The translations under genes were made by a program, and so were the position numbers. Shown here piece after piece: positions 1 to 12,690 of a DNA stretch of 64,000 bases (its first letter is position 1; each line of letters begins with the position of its first letter). A model generated the notes under the pieces. It had not been told where the DNA came from. It saw only the letters and a program-made list of their open reading frames with translations, and made no database searches. The stretch comes from Apostichopus japonicus (Eukaryota; Echinodermata; Holothuroidea; Aspidochirotida; Stichopodidae): positions 1,505,984-1,569,983 of the forward strand of contig NC_092564.1 of assembly GCF_037975245.1 (NCBI RefSeq), read 5' to 3'.

Positions 1-2143
1 ATGTAATTTATTTTGCATTTTGGGGAATTACTGTAGCTACACAGTTGACATGGGGTCAACCAATGTTCAGTTGTGGAGATATTTTGGGGGCAGGGGTGAG
101 TCATTGTTATGGATAACTTATGGAATGGGTCAGGTCAGCAACCAACCTAAAATGTGAATCGAAGTATCAGTTGTGTGCTGGTTGGTCTGTTTTGATGTTA
201 GTTCACTTATTCCATCACACCCTGCATTATAGTGGTTTGCCCCCCTTGTTGAAGAAATTTTTACCATTTATACAAGCTATCAAATGTAATTGCTTGTCAA
301 TTCCTAAATGGCACCCAAAATATCATAGTATGCTCCCATCCTTCAAACTGGTGGAATTATCTCAGCTGCTTACAATTTTCTTTAAATGATCTGCAACTAC
401 AAACTGTCCTCTCACGGTTGGGATATACTTTCTAATTAGTAGCGACTTTCTCAATATCTGTATCGATTGTTTGAGGAGAAACTCTGAAAATAAAGGGCAT
501 TTCTGATGTTGTAGCACAAAACTAGGAAAAAAGAATAACAGATTCGTTGAAAGCAAATCTTTTTATTTTTAGAATATCTGTACGATATTTTATATCCTGA
601 CAATAAAGAAGGATAAAATTTTCTGAATAGCTATAATAAAATATAAATCTCTCTTTATATACAAATAATTTACAGAGTTCATATCTGGGTATTTAACAGC
701 AAGGTCATAACATACCTGATATAAACATAATAAATAAGAACAAGACCTTAAGAAGATCGTCAAGGTAATGGAATGTCAGTAGAACAAGTTGTATACAAAA
801 CAGCCAATCATGACTTACGTATAATTCAAATGAATGCTGGAATAGCCAATATACCACAAACACATTTTACGGTTAACTGTGAAGCCCGACACTGATGAGC
901 ATGTAATGTTAGACAACCTACAGTAGGCTTAAAAAGCATAGCTGGTGGTTTTTTGACCTCTAAACCAAATGTTACATTGAATATTTGCACTTGTACCTTT
1001 CCATTGATGTATGGCACATTGCATTATTTTCTTTTTGGGTCCAGTAAAACTTGATCAAACAAACAAGTACACTGTTTAATAGGCCCTGTGGGACTTCTCT
1101 TTAGCAATTTACAAATCACAAGAGGCAAAACACTGAACAAAAACTTGTTATAAGCTGTCAGGAAATAAGAAGTGTTCAAAAGTAGGATTTTTCTTACTTT
1201 TCCAAGACCCTGAGAGTTTTGTTTTATTGCCCCTATCTTTCCCAGACGATGTGGGAACCATGTATAAGCCATAACCCTAAATCCTACTCTAAAGCTCAAG
1301 GTTGATCTTAGAAACAAAAGTGTTCAACGGAATTACAAAGGGATTGTTATCAGAATAACAATATGGATTTCAGATGACTTCCCTGAAACAAACAAAAATA
1401 TAAACATTGTATGTAGGATAGCCTGCTTAAAGAAGTAGTAGTTATATAGTCAGTCTACGTACGGTCTGTTATTATAATTCTTCACTGAAGGTGGTCCGTA
1501 TAATAAGCAATCAATTCTATTTCTACTATGCTGGCCAGAACTTCAACGTCTGTTCTACTGTCCACATTGTGATCATAAATGTATAAGACGTTACATATCC
1601 TTGACCGAAAAAATCAATATAATTCTATGAATACTCCTTTTTTTGGTTAATTACAGCAACTCATTTCAGATCTAACATTGAATATGTTAAAGACAAGTGC
1701 TATATCTTTTTTTTTTCCTGAGCATTTTTAAAACACTGCAACACCACTTTTTATTTAGAAAGGGATAAAAACCCTTTTGACAGACCACTCCCCCCACCCC
1801 CTTCCCCCAATTTTACTTCCCAAGCATCAAAATTGTGATGTACTGAAACACAAAACTCAAACAGCAGAACCAAGAAGTTGTCTTAGAATGTAACCACTGA
1901 CAACCTTCCAAAAGATCCAAACTGTAATGAATATACTTGTTATCTTGTTGAGAAAGTACAGAAGATGTCTGCCAAAAATCTTATCAAACAATGGCAATGA
2001 GCTGTTGTAAGTGCTTGACAACTCCCATATCACATGGCCACAATACCAGCAGTTACCTTCCCTGGGGCAGGGGCTGCAGGCTGTTCACTGCAGCATGGTG
2101 TAGCCATCAAACCTATTACACAATAGGAATGAAGTTTAATTTG
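1..2143 (-). other. SLC34 3' UTR and downstream flank
   Basis: No convincing coding exon. On the minus strand a poly(A) signal AATAAA lies at 1755-1750 (about 390 nt past the stop) and another near 562-555, so the 3' UTR probably ends in this stretch. Short open frames here look random in composition. The stretch is AT-rich with a small C-rich patch near 1788-1808. Confidence 0.4.
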
Positions 2144-3108
2144 TCATACACAGCTCTCTTTACCAGGTGCATAGATGCCATTTTCAGGGGCTTGGCTATG
2201 GAGGGTCTCTGTATGAATTTCAGTGTAAAGTTTTCTGGGTGCAGGCACCAGATTGGCTTGTGTCTCCACATCTATACTTAGGTCGTTCTTTTTGGTTTTA
2301 ATACAGCAGCACTGTTTGGGCCCAAATTTTGTTATTATCCTATCTAAGGGTGCTAAAGAATGCATGAACTTTGGTAAAAAGTCCCAATTCAGTAATTTTT
2401 TGGGAAGCCAGTGTGGCTTCTTTGTTTGAAGGATGTTGACTATAATTACAAAGATGAAGATGGCAATTGCTGGTAGGCCAACCGCTGCCAGGCACCATAT
2501 ACTTATCAATGAAAGGCCAAACACAATACCAGGGAGGAAAAAAAACATGACCAGAATATAAAGAATGGCAAACCAGCGGTATTTAGCTGTGGTGTTACCA
2601 AGAGTTTTGGCCATATGCAGTGGGACCTTGCGGAGAAATGGAATTGGATACCAAATCAAAATGCCAGAGACATTGAAACAGAAATGGCACAGGGCAATCT
2701 GAATACCTTTTTCAAAGCTGTCACCAGAGCTAGCTAAGGCTGCCAGCATGCCTGTGGCGGTGGTACCAATATTGGCGCCAAGTGTCAGTGGGTAGACACG
2801 TTCTAAAGTGATAACTCCCATACCAACCAGTGGAGTGACTGTAGACGTAAACACAGAGCTGCTTTGAACCATAAAGGTGATGACTGCACCAACACCGATG
2901 GCAAAGTAACCTGTCAGATGGCGGAAGATACCAGGAAAATCGGCATTGATGGTTTTCTTGATGACACCAGCCATACGACCCTTCATGAGGGAGTGCAGTA
3001 GCTTAACCATGAAGATGAGGCAAATGCAGAGCAGAACGAGGGAAACTACCAGGAGGATGGCCCCTATAGCTCCTTCAGGAAGACCAGTGTTGGCCAGAAG
3101 ATAATGAC
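2144..3108 (-). CDS. SLC34A-like: SLC34 exon 6: second transport repeat, C-terminus and stop
   Basis: Encodes residues 396-715. It carries the second repeat ([23 protein letters not shown]), the helices around [16 protein letters not shown] and [10 protein letters not shown], and a polar tail with CCC. Acceptor TTTACAG then GTCATT. The stop is TGA at 2146-2144. Vertebrate genes split this region into several exons, so the single large exon may reflect intron loss or the ancestral state. Confidence 0.95.
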
Positions 3109-6100
3109 CTGTAAATGAATAAGCAAACATGATTACTGCATCTCACAGATTAACATTTAGTTAATACACAGGTACACTGATGCAGCTGGACAAATTGGTA
3201 AGTAAGTTTTCAAATTTCATATTAAGGGAGGTTTCTAAAATTGAGTATTTAAGAGTTTCTTCCTCAATGCCATTCCAAGCGAGCGTCTATAAACAATGAG
3301 GGCCTAACAAAGCCTTTTCCAGGGAGTGTTCAGAGAGTAGCGAGGCAGGTGTTTAAGCCATGTAGTCTCTCCATCCTACGGATGAGAGAACTCAACATCC
3401 GACCCAGATACCGAGGGAGGTGAAGCCTGAAGGCACTCAATTCCTCATCACTGCAGTGCAGCTATGATTAATGGAGCTGTAATTAATCATTTATCAACTT
3501 GCCTGGGTGAAAAAACAGAAACAGCATTGAAAGAAACTTACATCTTTCCACACCAACTTCCACAATTTCAGTGACAACCGGTCCCTCAGTTGCAAACTCT
3601 GTGGAGTTCCAGGGCTTGTCATTGTCAACAATTAAATGTTGCTCTTCCTTCTTACACCACATCTTCAGGAGGCTAGATTCAGTCTTGTCAACTTCACCAA
3701 CAGCAATTTTGTTGATCACTTTTTTGTCCAACTGCAAATATAGATTTCAATGGAGGAAATAAATCAGTTTCCAGTTTTGCTAAGAAGTCTGCCCATCAGA
3801 GATGACCAAGGGCAGGAGGGATCAGGAGGGTTCATGACACCACGATATCACCTGAGTTAACACTATCTCAGAAAACAAAACATGCAGGAGGGATCTTAAT
3901 AGCATTCATGATATCACCTGAGTTAACACTATCTCAGAAAATAAAACATGCAGGAGGGATCTTAATAGCATTCATGATATCACCTGAGTTAACACTATCT
4001 CAGAAAATAAAACATGCAGGAGGGATCTTAATAGCATTCATGATATCACCTGAGTTAACACTATCTCAGAAAATAAAACATGCAGGAGGGATCTTAATAG
4101 CATTCATGATATCACCTGAGTTAACACTATCTCAGAAAATAAAACATGCAGGAGGGATCTTAATAGCATTCATGATATCACCTGAGTTAACACTATCTCA
4201 GAAAATAAAACATGCAGGAGGGATCTTAATAGCATTCATGATATCACCTGAGTTAACACTATCTCAGAAAATAAAACATGCAGGAGGGATCTTAATAGCA
4301 TTCATGATATCACCTGAGTTAACACTATCTCAGAAAATAAAACATGCAGGAGGGATCTTAATAGCATTCATGATATCACCTGAGTTAACACTATCTCAGA
4401 AAATAAAACATGCAGGAGGGATCTTAATAGCGTTCATGACACCACGATATCACCTGAGTTAACAATGTCTCAGAAAATAAAACATGCAGGAGGGATCTTA
4501 AAGGCGTTCATGACACCAGGATATCACCTGAGTTAACACTATCTCAGAAAATAGAACATGTTCACATGTTGATAGGAAGAGCAGCATAGATCTCTAGACA
4601 ACATACCCCAACATCTATGATCTCAGTTCCAGGGAATAATGTAGTATTTTGTTTTAATTTTTGGCTCATTTTGAAGGCAACAAATTTTTGTCTCTCTATA
4701 ATTCCACAACTTTTCCAGTACCATATAAATTACTCCCAGTTAAAATGAGACATCTTTTCCTTAACTAAAGTCTTTCCAGCAATCCTTATCATTAAGTTTG
4801 CAGTTAAGCCAATTACAGTACTTATTGCCTATTAAGTAAATCTCACCTGAATGACTAGTGATGTGGTAGGCTTGGTCAATTTCTTCAGAAGGTCAAATTT
4901 GGCATTTTCATTAGACTCAATGGAAAAGCTGTTGACAATAAGACTGGTCATCCTGTAGAGGTATCCAGTGAGGACCTCCATAGGTAACAGGACTATCACA
5001 GCTAACCAGTTGAACATATCGTGGATGGTAGCTGACCCAAAGGCCCGCCGGAACTCGTTTCTGTTGCCTGCTTGACTAAGTGCCACGATTGTGTTTGTCA
5101 CAGATGTTCCTATGTTGGCACCCATGATGATAAATATGGCCTGATCCACTTGTAGTACTGCAAGAGGTGAAATGTACAGTACTAAGACTCAGTTTGGGAT
5201 TGCAGCAAAGGAGGGGAGAGCTTCCTATATTTTGAAATTTTTTGCTTTGTCTCCCAAATATTCTCATCTTTTCCCTCTATTTCTGCCCGAGGCCAGAGAA
5301 AAATTATTCTCAGATTAGAATGAAGCTTTTTTTCTTAACTTTTTGCAAGGGAGGGGATGGTGGTAGGCATTCAGCCAACCGCAAGAGGGTAAAAGTTACT
5401 GTGCCACTTACATCCAGCTGACACAATAGAGACCACAATGGATGTTGAAGTGCTTGAACTCTGGACCAAGACTGTAACCAGGATGCCCAACATCAGGCCA
5501 CAGATTGGGTTGTTCAGGAGCTCGTTCTCCGAAAGTACCTGACCAGCTTCTCGACCTCCCAGGAGACGGAAGGAGGAGCTCATCAGGTCAAGGGAGCACA
5601 CAAAGAAATAGAGAAGAGTGATGATACAGATAGGCCTCAGTAGCCAGTCCACACACACCCTCTTGATTTTAGCCTTGCAGTCAAGCTCTGTAGAAGACAA
5701 GGGGGAGAATAGTCTGAATGAGTGGCATGCTCACAGGAACATAATAAGCAAAGCTCACTTCATATAACGAGCGAATAAATGGGTTTCTATGTCATCATTA
5801 GGAAGTTAATGAACAACTTTGAACTCAAGTATTACAAACAATAACATTTACAAGCATGTCAATTCAATTATTGAAGATACTAATATGTGAAACAAACAAA
5901 GCTACACATCTTAGCAGCCATTGCAATATTTCCCTTAACCAGAATTATATTATAAACTGAAGATCAAGGAGAAAAATAGGAGTAAAATCAACAGTTTCAA
6001 TTGATACAGTTATATTACTGAATTTATCAAAACCCAGCAATCATATTTGAAATAGTCATTCTTTATCTCGCATTAATTTGTTGCCAGATTGTGAAATGAG

Positions 6101-9100
6101 AATATCACCTGTAAAATTCAACACTCAGCATGCAATGTCACAATATGTGTCGAGTATAACAGCTGGATGATTAATTTCCATGAATGAGACTCTTGGACTG
6201 ATTCATAGATCACACCACATGGCTCTCACATGTCTGGTCATGACAGGGAAACTAATATATGTCACTTAAGGTACCAAAAAACATTCTTCAAATGAGGGAG
6301 TTGGCACCCACTTTGCTGTAAATTTTTGTTTCATTTTATTTTCTAACAATACTTTAAAACGAAGGTGAAGAGCAGGGGAGGAAAATCATTTAATATCAGT
6401 ATCACTGACATAATTTGTTATGTCACCAGTTCAACTCAAACTTTGGGTAACAGTACGAAAAATTAGATTCAAATTCATAATGTTGAGAGTTCAAAGTATC
6501 GATATAGTGAAATATATATAGACTAACTAGCTGTTTGAATTTTGTAAGCTGTAAATGTTGGGTAAGAGAGAATTGAAGTTTCAATTTACATAGAAAAATA
6601 GCTAGCCTATGTATGTTTCATCATATTGATAGGTACAGTAGTTTGATACAAATTTAAAGTTACTTTTATGCCCACTTGGGTCTATCAAAATCAACACCAT
6701 ATTTTTCCATCATTGAATTTGTTTTTGTGATTGATCTGTATATTTTTCTCCATTTCCTCTCTTGTTATACCGCATAATGCAGTCTTTTGATTTACGAGAA
6801 AACCCCTTAACCACATGTCACACCGTTACATCGTGAAGTCCACATGCACGCGTTACATCTGCTTAATTACTTCCCAAAATTATGCAGTGTGTATAGCTAC
6901 TACGTTAGCACTGTACAGACAAATATGTGGCAACTACGGTAACACACGTGTATTTACAACGTTGTCTGTTGCGGTAATCACTCCACCGCCCTTTTCAACA
7001 AATTTGTGAATGAAGGTGACGTCATAATCAATACTGGGAATGACGCGCCCCGTTATCGTACGAGAGGAATGGAGGGAAGTAAAGAATTACACGTGGTAGT
7101 AGTATTAACTACTAAAAGTATGTACACTAGTATTAGTGTAAGTTGAAGCCTACATACATGAATCGCTTGAAGTTGCAATACAGTTCACACGTGTACATTT
7201 TACATAATAATGCCCTTATCGTCTAAGAACACAGAAATACTAAAGAATGAGTATTCTTTGTGGGAATTTTACCCCAATGTCAATTGTATTAGTAAAGTTA
7301 AATAATAATAATAAATTAATCAGCAAGATTGAAGAATGTTTGGGAATTTTTTTGCAAGGTTTTGCAGTTGCATTAATGTGGAATGATGTAGTAATGTCCT
7401 AACAATGAAGTAAATGACATTATTTCATGGTTTTGTTGCAGTTAAGGCTGCAGTATTTATGACCAGAAAACAAGAACCTTCCCTATGCAGTTACTTAGGT
7501 AAGACAAATCCAACAAAATTGTCAATGAATTCTACATTTACAAAATCATTTAGGGGGAAAATCAGTTGCTTCTAAAATAGGCAAGGACTTCACTGTTACT
7601 GGATCATTCATGAGATTTTCTAACAATGATATACCAGGGTTTCCCCATGTCTTCATATTGTTCAACCTCTGTTGTTTTTTACCGCACACAAACATATACA
7701 GTACAAGGAATAAAAAATACAATGATTGCAATGCAACTTTTTTTGAACCCATGCCACCATCTAACATTGAAATATTGGCTGTGGACACTTAATTATAGCA
7801 ACAAATCAAAGTTCTTACCCCTATGTAACATAGCCGGTTTTCATATAATTTATTGAGGATGAATCAAATTAATTAGGATGTTAAAAAAATCCCAGACGAC
7901 CAAGACCCCAGAGTTGCTCATGCCCCTGACTCCTGAGTATTACAAACCAGTTACCACCTCTCCACACAAGAAATAACAGGAATGTTTGGAACATAGTAGT
8001 CAGAATTGTCATTATTCAATTTTTTTAGATCCTGTTACAGATTCCACTACAAGGAGAAGACACACTAAAATGCCCAGTTCTAGTTAAGCTGACCACTCCT
8101 TAAACTACTTATACGGCCCTACCACCAATATGCATGTGACCAAGTGGTAGGCAATTCATATAAAAGGGAATTTTGAACCATCCAGTTCAGAAATGGCAAG
8201 TGAATCTCAATGTTTATTAGCGAAGTCCACTTACCAGACCACTTTGGTCCAAATTGATTATCAGTCTCAGTAAGTGCCCAGAAATCATCTTCACTTGTGT
8301 TTGTGCTATCATTCTCATCTAAAGCCGGTTGAGGTGAGGTCCCATTTACATCCATGACTGGGACAGCAATGTAAACATTCTTGGGTTCAGAAGGCATCAG
8401 CGGTGACACCGAAGGTAGAACGTCTGACTTGTGGATGAAGTATTTCTTCTCATTCACAGGTGACTGCAAAGCAAAAACAGGAAAAAACTTAAGAACTGAC
8501 AATTAGCCCTTATCTTATACAAGGGACGCCTACATGGGCTTCATTGTTCTCTATTAAACTTTCTAAAGTCAAAGCTTTTATAACAAAGTGGCTATTCTTA
8601 CGACTAGTCGTAAGAATAATTTCCGACTACGCATGCGTAGTTGCTATTTTTTGACCAAGATTACTATTTTGAGGTTTAGGGTTATGTTTAGGGTTACCCC
8701 TACTACATGCGCAGTTGCTTTATTTACTTAACTGCGCTTGAATTCGCCTTTGTCGTAAGAATAGTTTATAAATAATTGTTACGACTAGTCGTAAGAATAG
8801 CCACGGCCCTTTTATAAACTGAATAATTGAAAAAGTCTAGCTGGGTACCAACATTAAATAATGAACCATTTTAGCCTCCCCAGGATTAAAACCTAGCCAA
8901 AGTTTTAAATTGAATACTGCAAGCATGCTTCAATAATAAGGCTTTACAGTTTACACATGGCTACATATTGAGCTGGAAAATCTGGACATAGCCTGGCTGT
9001 CTGTGAATTCCTGTGAATGTGATTTAAAAAAAGAAGGCTGATCGTATTCACTTATTTGATGCTTTGCCTAGGCCCAAACAAGGCTATAGTATGTGTTTGG

Positions 9101-9582
9101 AACATACTTCCACTAAAATTCATGTCATACTTTTTTTCAACATCCAGCTCAGTACACACTGACTTGACTTGAGTTTGAGGCAGTGAAAAGACTTGAACAA
9201 AATCGGTCGCCTGATGGTCTGATATGTATCCTAACGTAGCCTACGTAACTAGCCTAGGCTAACAAAGTAACTTTAACACAGGCTACACTAAAGTTTAACG
9301 GTTGCAGCGTATACCAAAGGACGCATGTCAGTGTAAGATATTATTTCAAAGACAAATTTAGATAAAATATTAGTGATTCAAAATTTATAACTTTTAGGTA
9401 CTCACAGCTTTTCCCCAGACACCACTGTCCAAATTTGGTGGGGTAGATATGGCATTCCTCGGTGAATGATCCAACAAATGTTGGCCGCACTGAGCCTCTT
9501 CGTTTGGCGGGGTTTCGTTCGGAGTATATACAAAGCTGTTTTCCAAGCTGCTTATCGGGTCTCGGTCGTCCTCAGGATACAT
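2144..9582 (-). CDS. SLC34A-like: SLC34 family Na+/phosphate cotransporter (NaPi-II type), complete six-exon gene model
   Basis: Exons (5' to 3'): 9582-9406, 8463-8235, 5687-5412, 5157-4847, 3731-3542, 3108-2144. They sum to 2,148 nt, giving 715 residues plus a stop; human NaPi-IIb is about 690. Every junction has GT-AG ends and matching phase. The protein carries the two inverted-repeat QSSS motifs (residues 211-214 and 476-479), MGANIGTS (239-246) and GANIGTT (505-511). The large extracellular loop has a Cys pair (357, 395) and an N-glycosylation site NST at 373. The family couples sodium to inorganic phosphate uptake across apical plasma membranes. Asp274 in ATIHD matches, from memory, the Asp that marks electrogenic isoforms. 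The C-terminus has a CCC cluster and ends in S-C-V, a class I PDZ ligand pattern. Family assignment is very secure; subtype (a/b/c) is not assigned because invertebrate members predate that split. Confidence 0.95.
3542..3731 (-). CDS. SLC34A-like: SLC34 exon 5: large extracellular loop
   Basis: Encodes residues 332-394 plus one base of Cys395. It starts [10 protein letters not shown], as in vertebrate NaPi-II, and holds the loop Cys (MWCK) and one NST glycosylation sequon. Acceptor TTTGCAG then TTGGAC; donor AGAT then GTAAGT. Confidence 0.9.
3831..4560. repeat. 66-bp minisatellite in SLC34 intron (11 units)
   Basis: Eight head-to-tail 66-bp units (3905-4432) are essentially identical. A 74-bp unit with an 8-bp insertion (CACCACGA type) precedes them (3831-3904), and a 74-bp plus a truncated 54-bp unit follow (4433-4560). 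The array lies in the intron between exons 4 and 5. Since 66 is divisible by 3, a plus-strand frame stays open throughout, but it is a repeat artefact. Confidence 0.95.
4847..5157 (-). CDS. SLC34A-like: SLC34 exon 4: GANIGTS substrate-site segment
   Basis: Encodes residues 228-331. It contains [18 protein letters not shown] and [18 protein letters not shown], both near-invariant in the family. Acceptor CTTGCAG then TACTAC; donor CAG then GTGAGA, phase 0. Confidence 0.95.
5412..5687 (-). CDS. SLC34A-like: SLC34 exon 3: first membrane segments and first QSSS motif
   Basis: Encodes residues 136-227. [15 protein letters not shown] (about 161-175) is the conserved first transmembrane helix. [18 protein letters not shown] follows and is the first half of the duplicated transport core. 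Acceptor CTACAG then AGCTTG; donor GGAT then GTAAGT; phase 1 on both sides. Confidence 0.95.
5688..8234 (-). other. SLC34 intron 2
   Basis: This 2.5-kb intron separates exons 2 and 3. I see no Kazal-like or transporter exon in it and no clear transposon ends. A TGACGTCA octamer lies at 7017-7024. Short frames near 6815-7009 and 7546-7856 lack family features and splice support. Confidence 0.6.
8235..8463 (-). CDS. SLC34A-like: SLC34 exon 2: cytoplasmic N-terminal region
   Basis: Encodes residues 60-135 plus one base of codon 136. The acceptor is TTTGCAG then TCACCT; the donor is CTG then GTAAGT. The segment is hydrophilic and ends in FGPKWS, matching the conserved V/P-KWSELD stretch just before the first membrane segment in vertebrate SLC34 proteins. 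Confidence 0.9.
8588..8804. mobile_element. Short palindromic MITE-like element in SLC34 intron 1
   Basis: A 26-bp perfect terminal inverted repeat (GTGGCTATTCTTACGACTAG and its extension) occurs at 8588-8613 and, inverted, at 8779-8804. Each arm contains the self-complementary ACGACTAGTCGT. The 217-bp interior has no coding capacity. CTTTTATAA occurs a few bases outside both ends and may be the target duplication. Confidence 0.7.
9406..9582 (-). CDS. SLC34A-like: SLC34 exon 1: start codon and cytoplasmic N-terminus
   Basis: Encodes residues 1-59, acidic and Pro/Asn-rich with no membrane segment, as expected for the SLC34 cytosolic N-terminus. The ATG at 9582-9580 is chosen because an in-frame TGA lies four codons upstream with no other Met between. 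The exon ends GGGAAAGCT followed by GTGAGT, phase 0. A non-coding 5' exon further upstream is possible; no TATA box is obvious nearby. Confidence 0.85.
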
Positions 9583-10063
9583 ATTAATCTTTCAAAAGAA
9601 TATTCAAAAAATTACCTTGCAATGAAATTATTTGATTCCAGAAAGAAACAGATGAACAATCTCATTAACCTTAAATGACAAGGTCAATAATACACAAATG
9701 CAGATGGATGATATGTAAGTGTAGTCTGCTAGCAAGTTGCTTCCTACTACATCGGAGAGAAATTTGAATCTGATCTATCTAGCGCCAAAAAATACGGAGT
9801 ATATACAACACATGTGACTGTACCAGCTATACGATACTTTTTTTGTGGTGAATGCTGGAGGTGCGCATGATCACATGTTGTTCACATGGAGTAGACCTGA
9901 CGAGCGGCCTTTGTGATGGTTAACACAAATAAAACGGCTTTGTAGACTTCCGCGTACAGTATCAATTTCACGTAATAATCTACGCGGTATTATATATAAT
10001 TGCAAATTGAAACGGCTTATTCGTGAATAACTACCGAAGGTATTTCCCCTTGCCTTGTCAAAG

Positions 10064-10104
10064 CAGGGAGCTGCTAGAGTAGCTGCTAGAGTAGCAGCTC
10101 CCTG
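10064..10104. repeat. Perfect 13-bp-stem hairpin
   Basis: CAGGGAGCTGCTA at 10064-10076 pairs with TAGCAGCTCCCTG at 10092-10104 around a 15-nt loop. TCAAAG occurs next to both ends. It lies about 480 bp upstream of the SLC34 start codon. Confidence 0.8.
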
Positions 10105-12389
10105 GTCAAAGGAAAAGCTCACATGTTCGCAGAACGGTATGAGGATGAAAGATAGTATGAGATGGAGTTAAGGATTGGAGCCTTGGAGGTATATCAAAAT
10201 TCCTAACTGCGATATAAAAACACACTTGCTTTGACGTCTTTCCCTTCATTTACATTGTCTTTAAACTTGTTTCCTGTTTTACCATCTCCCTATATAATAC
10301 ACAATCGTTTATGATGTTAACACTTGCATTTTTTGTCAGTAGACCTTTTTTTGTTATTCTGCAAGTCACTTTATATTTCATTTTCTGCACAGCGATACTT
10401 CATTCAAAAGAGATTATGCTCTATCAGTACTATATTTGAAGGAGGAGCTCCTTCGGGAAAAGTGCCAAAATGCAGTAGGAGAACACCTTTTTAGATTATG
10501 TCATCAATCAGGATCGGGGTTTTGTTGCTTGCATGTTGAAGAGCATGAATGGAAGTGCATGTGGCGCACAAATTGGGTAAATTGAGGCAATTTTAGACCC
10601 CTTTAGGCCTCCCAGGCGCAGCGTACGAAAATTGTTTTCTATACTGAGTGAAGAGGTTTTGTTTTCAAGTGACGAAAACTTCAAGCTCTGATAGCAAAAA
10701 ATCTGCAGGGTCATGATACGGAAAATACCATGAAAGGCCAACTTGTCAGCTATCCAGTGATGGGTAGCGCTTAGCTAGTGAGAACTTCTATCTAGACGTA
10801 AAGACCACATTACTTTTATGATTTAGTGTGCAAGTCAATCGGGCTTTTAATCGGCGTATGCTACCTTAAACCTGAGGAGAACAACGAATAATTAATGATT
10901 TACGCAAACTATTTGCTCAGTGATCTTTATCCATCGTTATTATTGTTTACTACGTTTACTACGTTAATCCATTGCTAGGATATATTGCCACATGGCATCC
11001 AGTATTGCTGCCGTGTGATTTTCACATAAGCAATGCCATTGATAAACATTGCCCCCTAAAAGAATGCATTGCGTAATCTCTGGTCTTCAAAACGTAAACA
11101 AAGCAGGAGCAAAGACCACTGATCTACACTGTAGATCAGTGGCAAAGACCAGCCTTCGAAATTATAATTGTCAGCCCCCTATGGAACGCCACGCGGACCG
11201 AGAAGTGGGTATACTGAAATAAATGGGTTCTGTTCACTTGCAGTTCCTCTTCACCTTTCTCATACCCCCCCCCCCCCCCCCAATAGGGTGACTGAAGACT
11301 TGAGCAAGTCTAACTATCAACCAGCCATATACTCGTGCATTTTTAATGGTTGTTCCAATTCTTGCATTTCATATATTTTCCCTCAATGCAGATCGGTTTT
11401 GCAAAAGCCGGATCGAAAAGAAAATGGAACATTTTAGTTGTGTCATAATTATTGCCACAGGTTTCGGTGATAACATTGTTTACATTCATGTTGAATATAT
11501 GAGAAGAAAAGCGAAGAGAAACGAAAGAGATTCGCCTAAGTGAATCGCGGTATGACGTCACACGTAAATTTTAGAAAATGTTGAGTATAGCCCCAGGAAT
11601 GAGTATCAAACCGTATAGGATATCTAACAAACTGAATACAGATTTTTCTTAATTTTCTTTCTAGGAGATTTATATCACCGAGATCTCTCTCGTACGGTAT
11701 AAACGACGAGTGATAGTTGCAATCTTTTCGAAAATGTCCAGTTGATTTTCAAACACATTGCTTTTACATTAAAATTATATTCGTCCTTAAATGTTGACCT
11801 TGCTTCCTATATTGCATGTTGAAAAATACTTGATGGAAATTGTTCAATACAGCAAAATTGATGTATATTTTTGAAGTGGATTTTCCAAGTTCTGAATAAT
11901 GTAGGGTCTTCTTCATGTGGAGGTCACGACTGGTAGGGCAGTTTCAAATGAAGGAGGGGGCGGGGAGGAATGAGGGGGGATCCAGGATTTGAAAAATACG
12001 GGATATAGGCTACACAATTTTTTTTGAGGGGGGGGGGTGTTAAATTACGGTGTGTGCATACCCCATAATACACCCCTGGATCACAATGGAAGGTTTTTTC
12101 CATGGATACGAAAATGGCTGGTTTCATGCATACATGAAGGCCGACTGGTGGTTTCCTATGGTGAACTTAAGAAGTAATTTATAAATGAATAGCAGTTAGC
12201 TGATGAGTGCATATATTGAATGTACACGGAAACCCGTATATGCAACCAAATGATGAAAGGGTTCAGTGTATGCTTTATTATTATTATAAATGGGAGGGAA
12301 CCACGGGTCTTCTCTGAACATATAGGCCTACTAATATCAAGATCCACGGCGCACGGTCTATATACAGGCATATAAAACATTGCATGCAT

Positions 12390-12690
12390 GGACAGATGTT
12401 CAACCTCTGTTCAACATTTACATTTTGATATTGTTATCTAGCCATGCGTTGCCCTTTTCTGTCTGTTTAATGTTTTGTCCTTTATTTTGTTTAATTGTAT
12501 TGTTCTTTAAAGTCTTGAACATGTTTTCTTCGTTCTCTGTTAAAGGGATTCACATCACACAAGCTTTTAGTAGCTTCCTTGTGTAATCCCCTCAACCATT
12601 TATCATGTTTTAAGTCTCTTGTCTGAACATATCACTGTATATTATTTGAATATTGTTGGTTGAAATAAAGTTGAATTGAATTGAAAAAAA
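12390..12690 (+). mobile_element. Possible 3' end of a non-LTR retrotransposon
   Basis: A T-rich 3' UTR-like stretch ends in TTGAAATAAAGTTGAATTGA followed by an A-run. This resembles 5'-truncated LINE tails with short terminal repeats. No reverse transcriptase frame remains. A processed host transcript 3' end is the alternative. Confidence 0.3.

Noticed and set aside
1024-1317. 97-residue minus-strand frame downstream of SLC34
   Set aside because: No recognisable motif, starts without acceptor or Met context, and lies in the likely 3' UTR or flank.
3908-4462. 184-residue plus-strand frame with 22-residue repeats
   Set aside because: Product of the 66-bp minisatellite inside an SLC34 intron; no splice sites or flanking coding.
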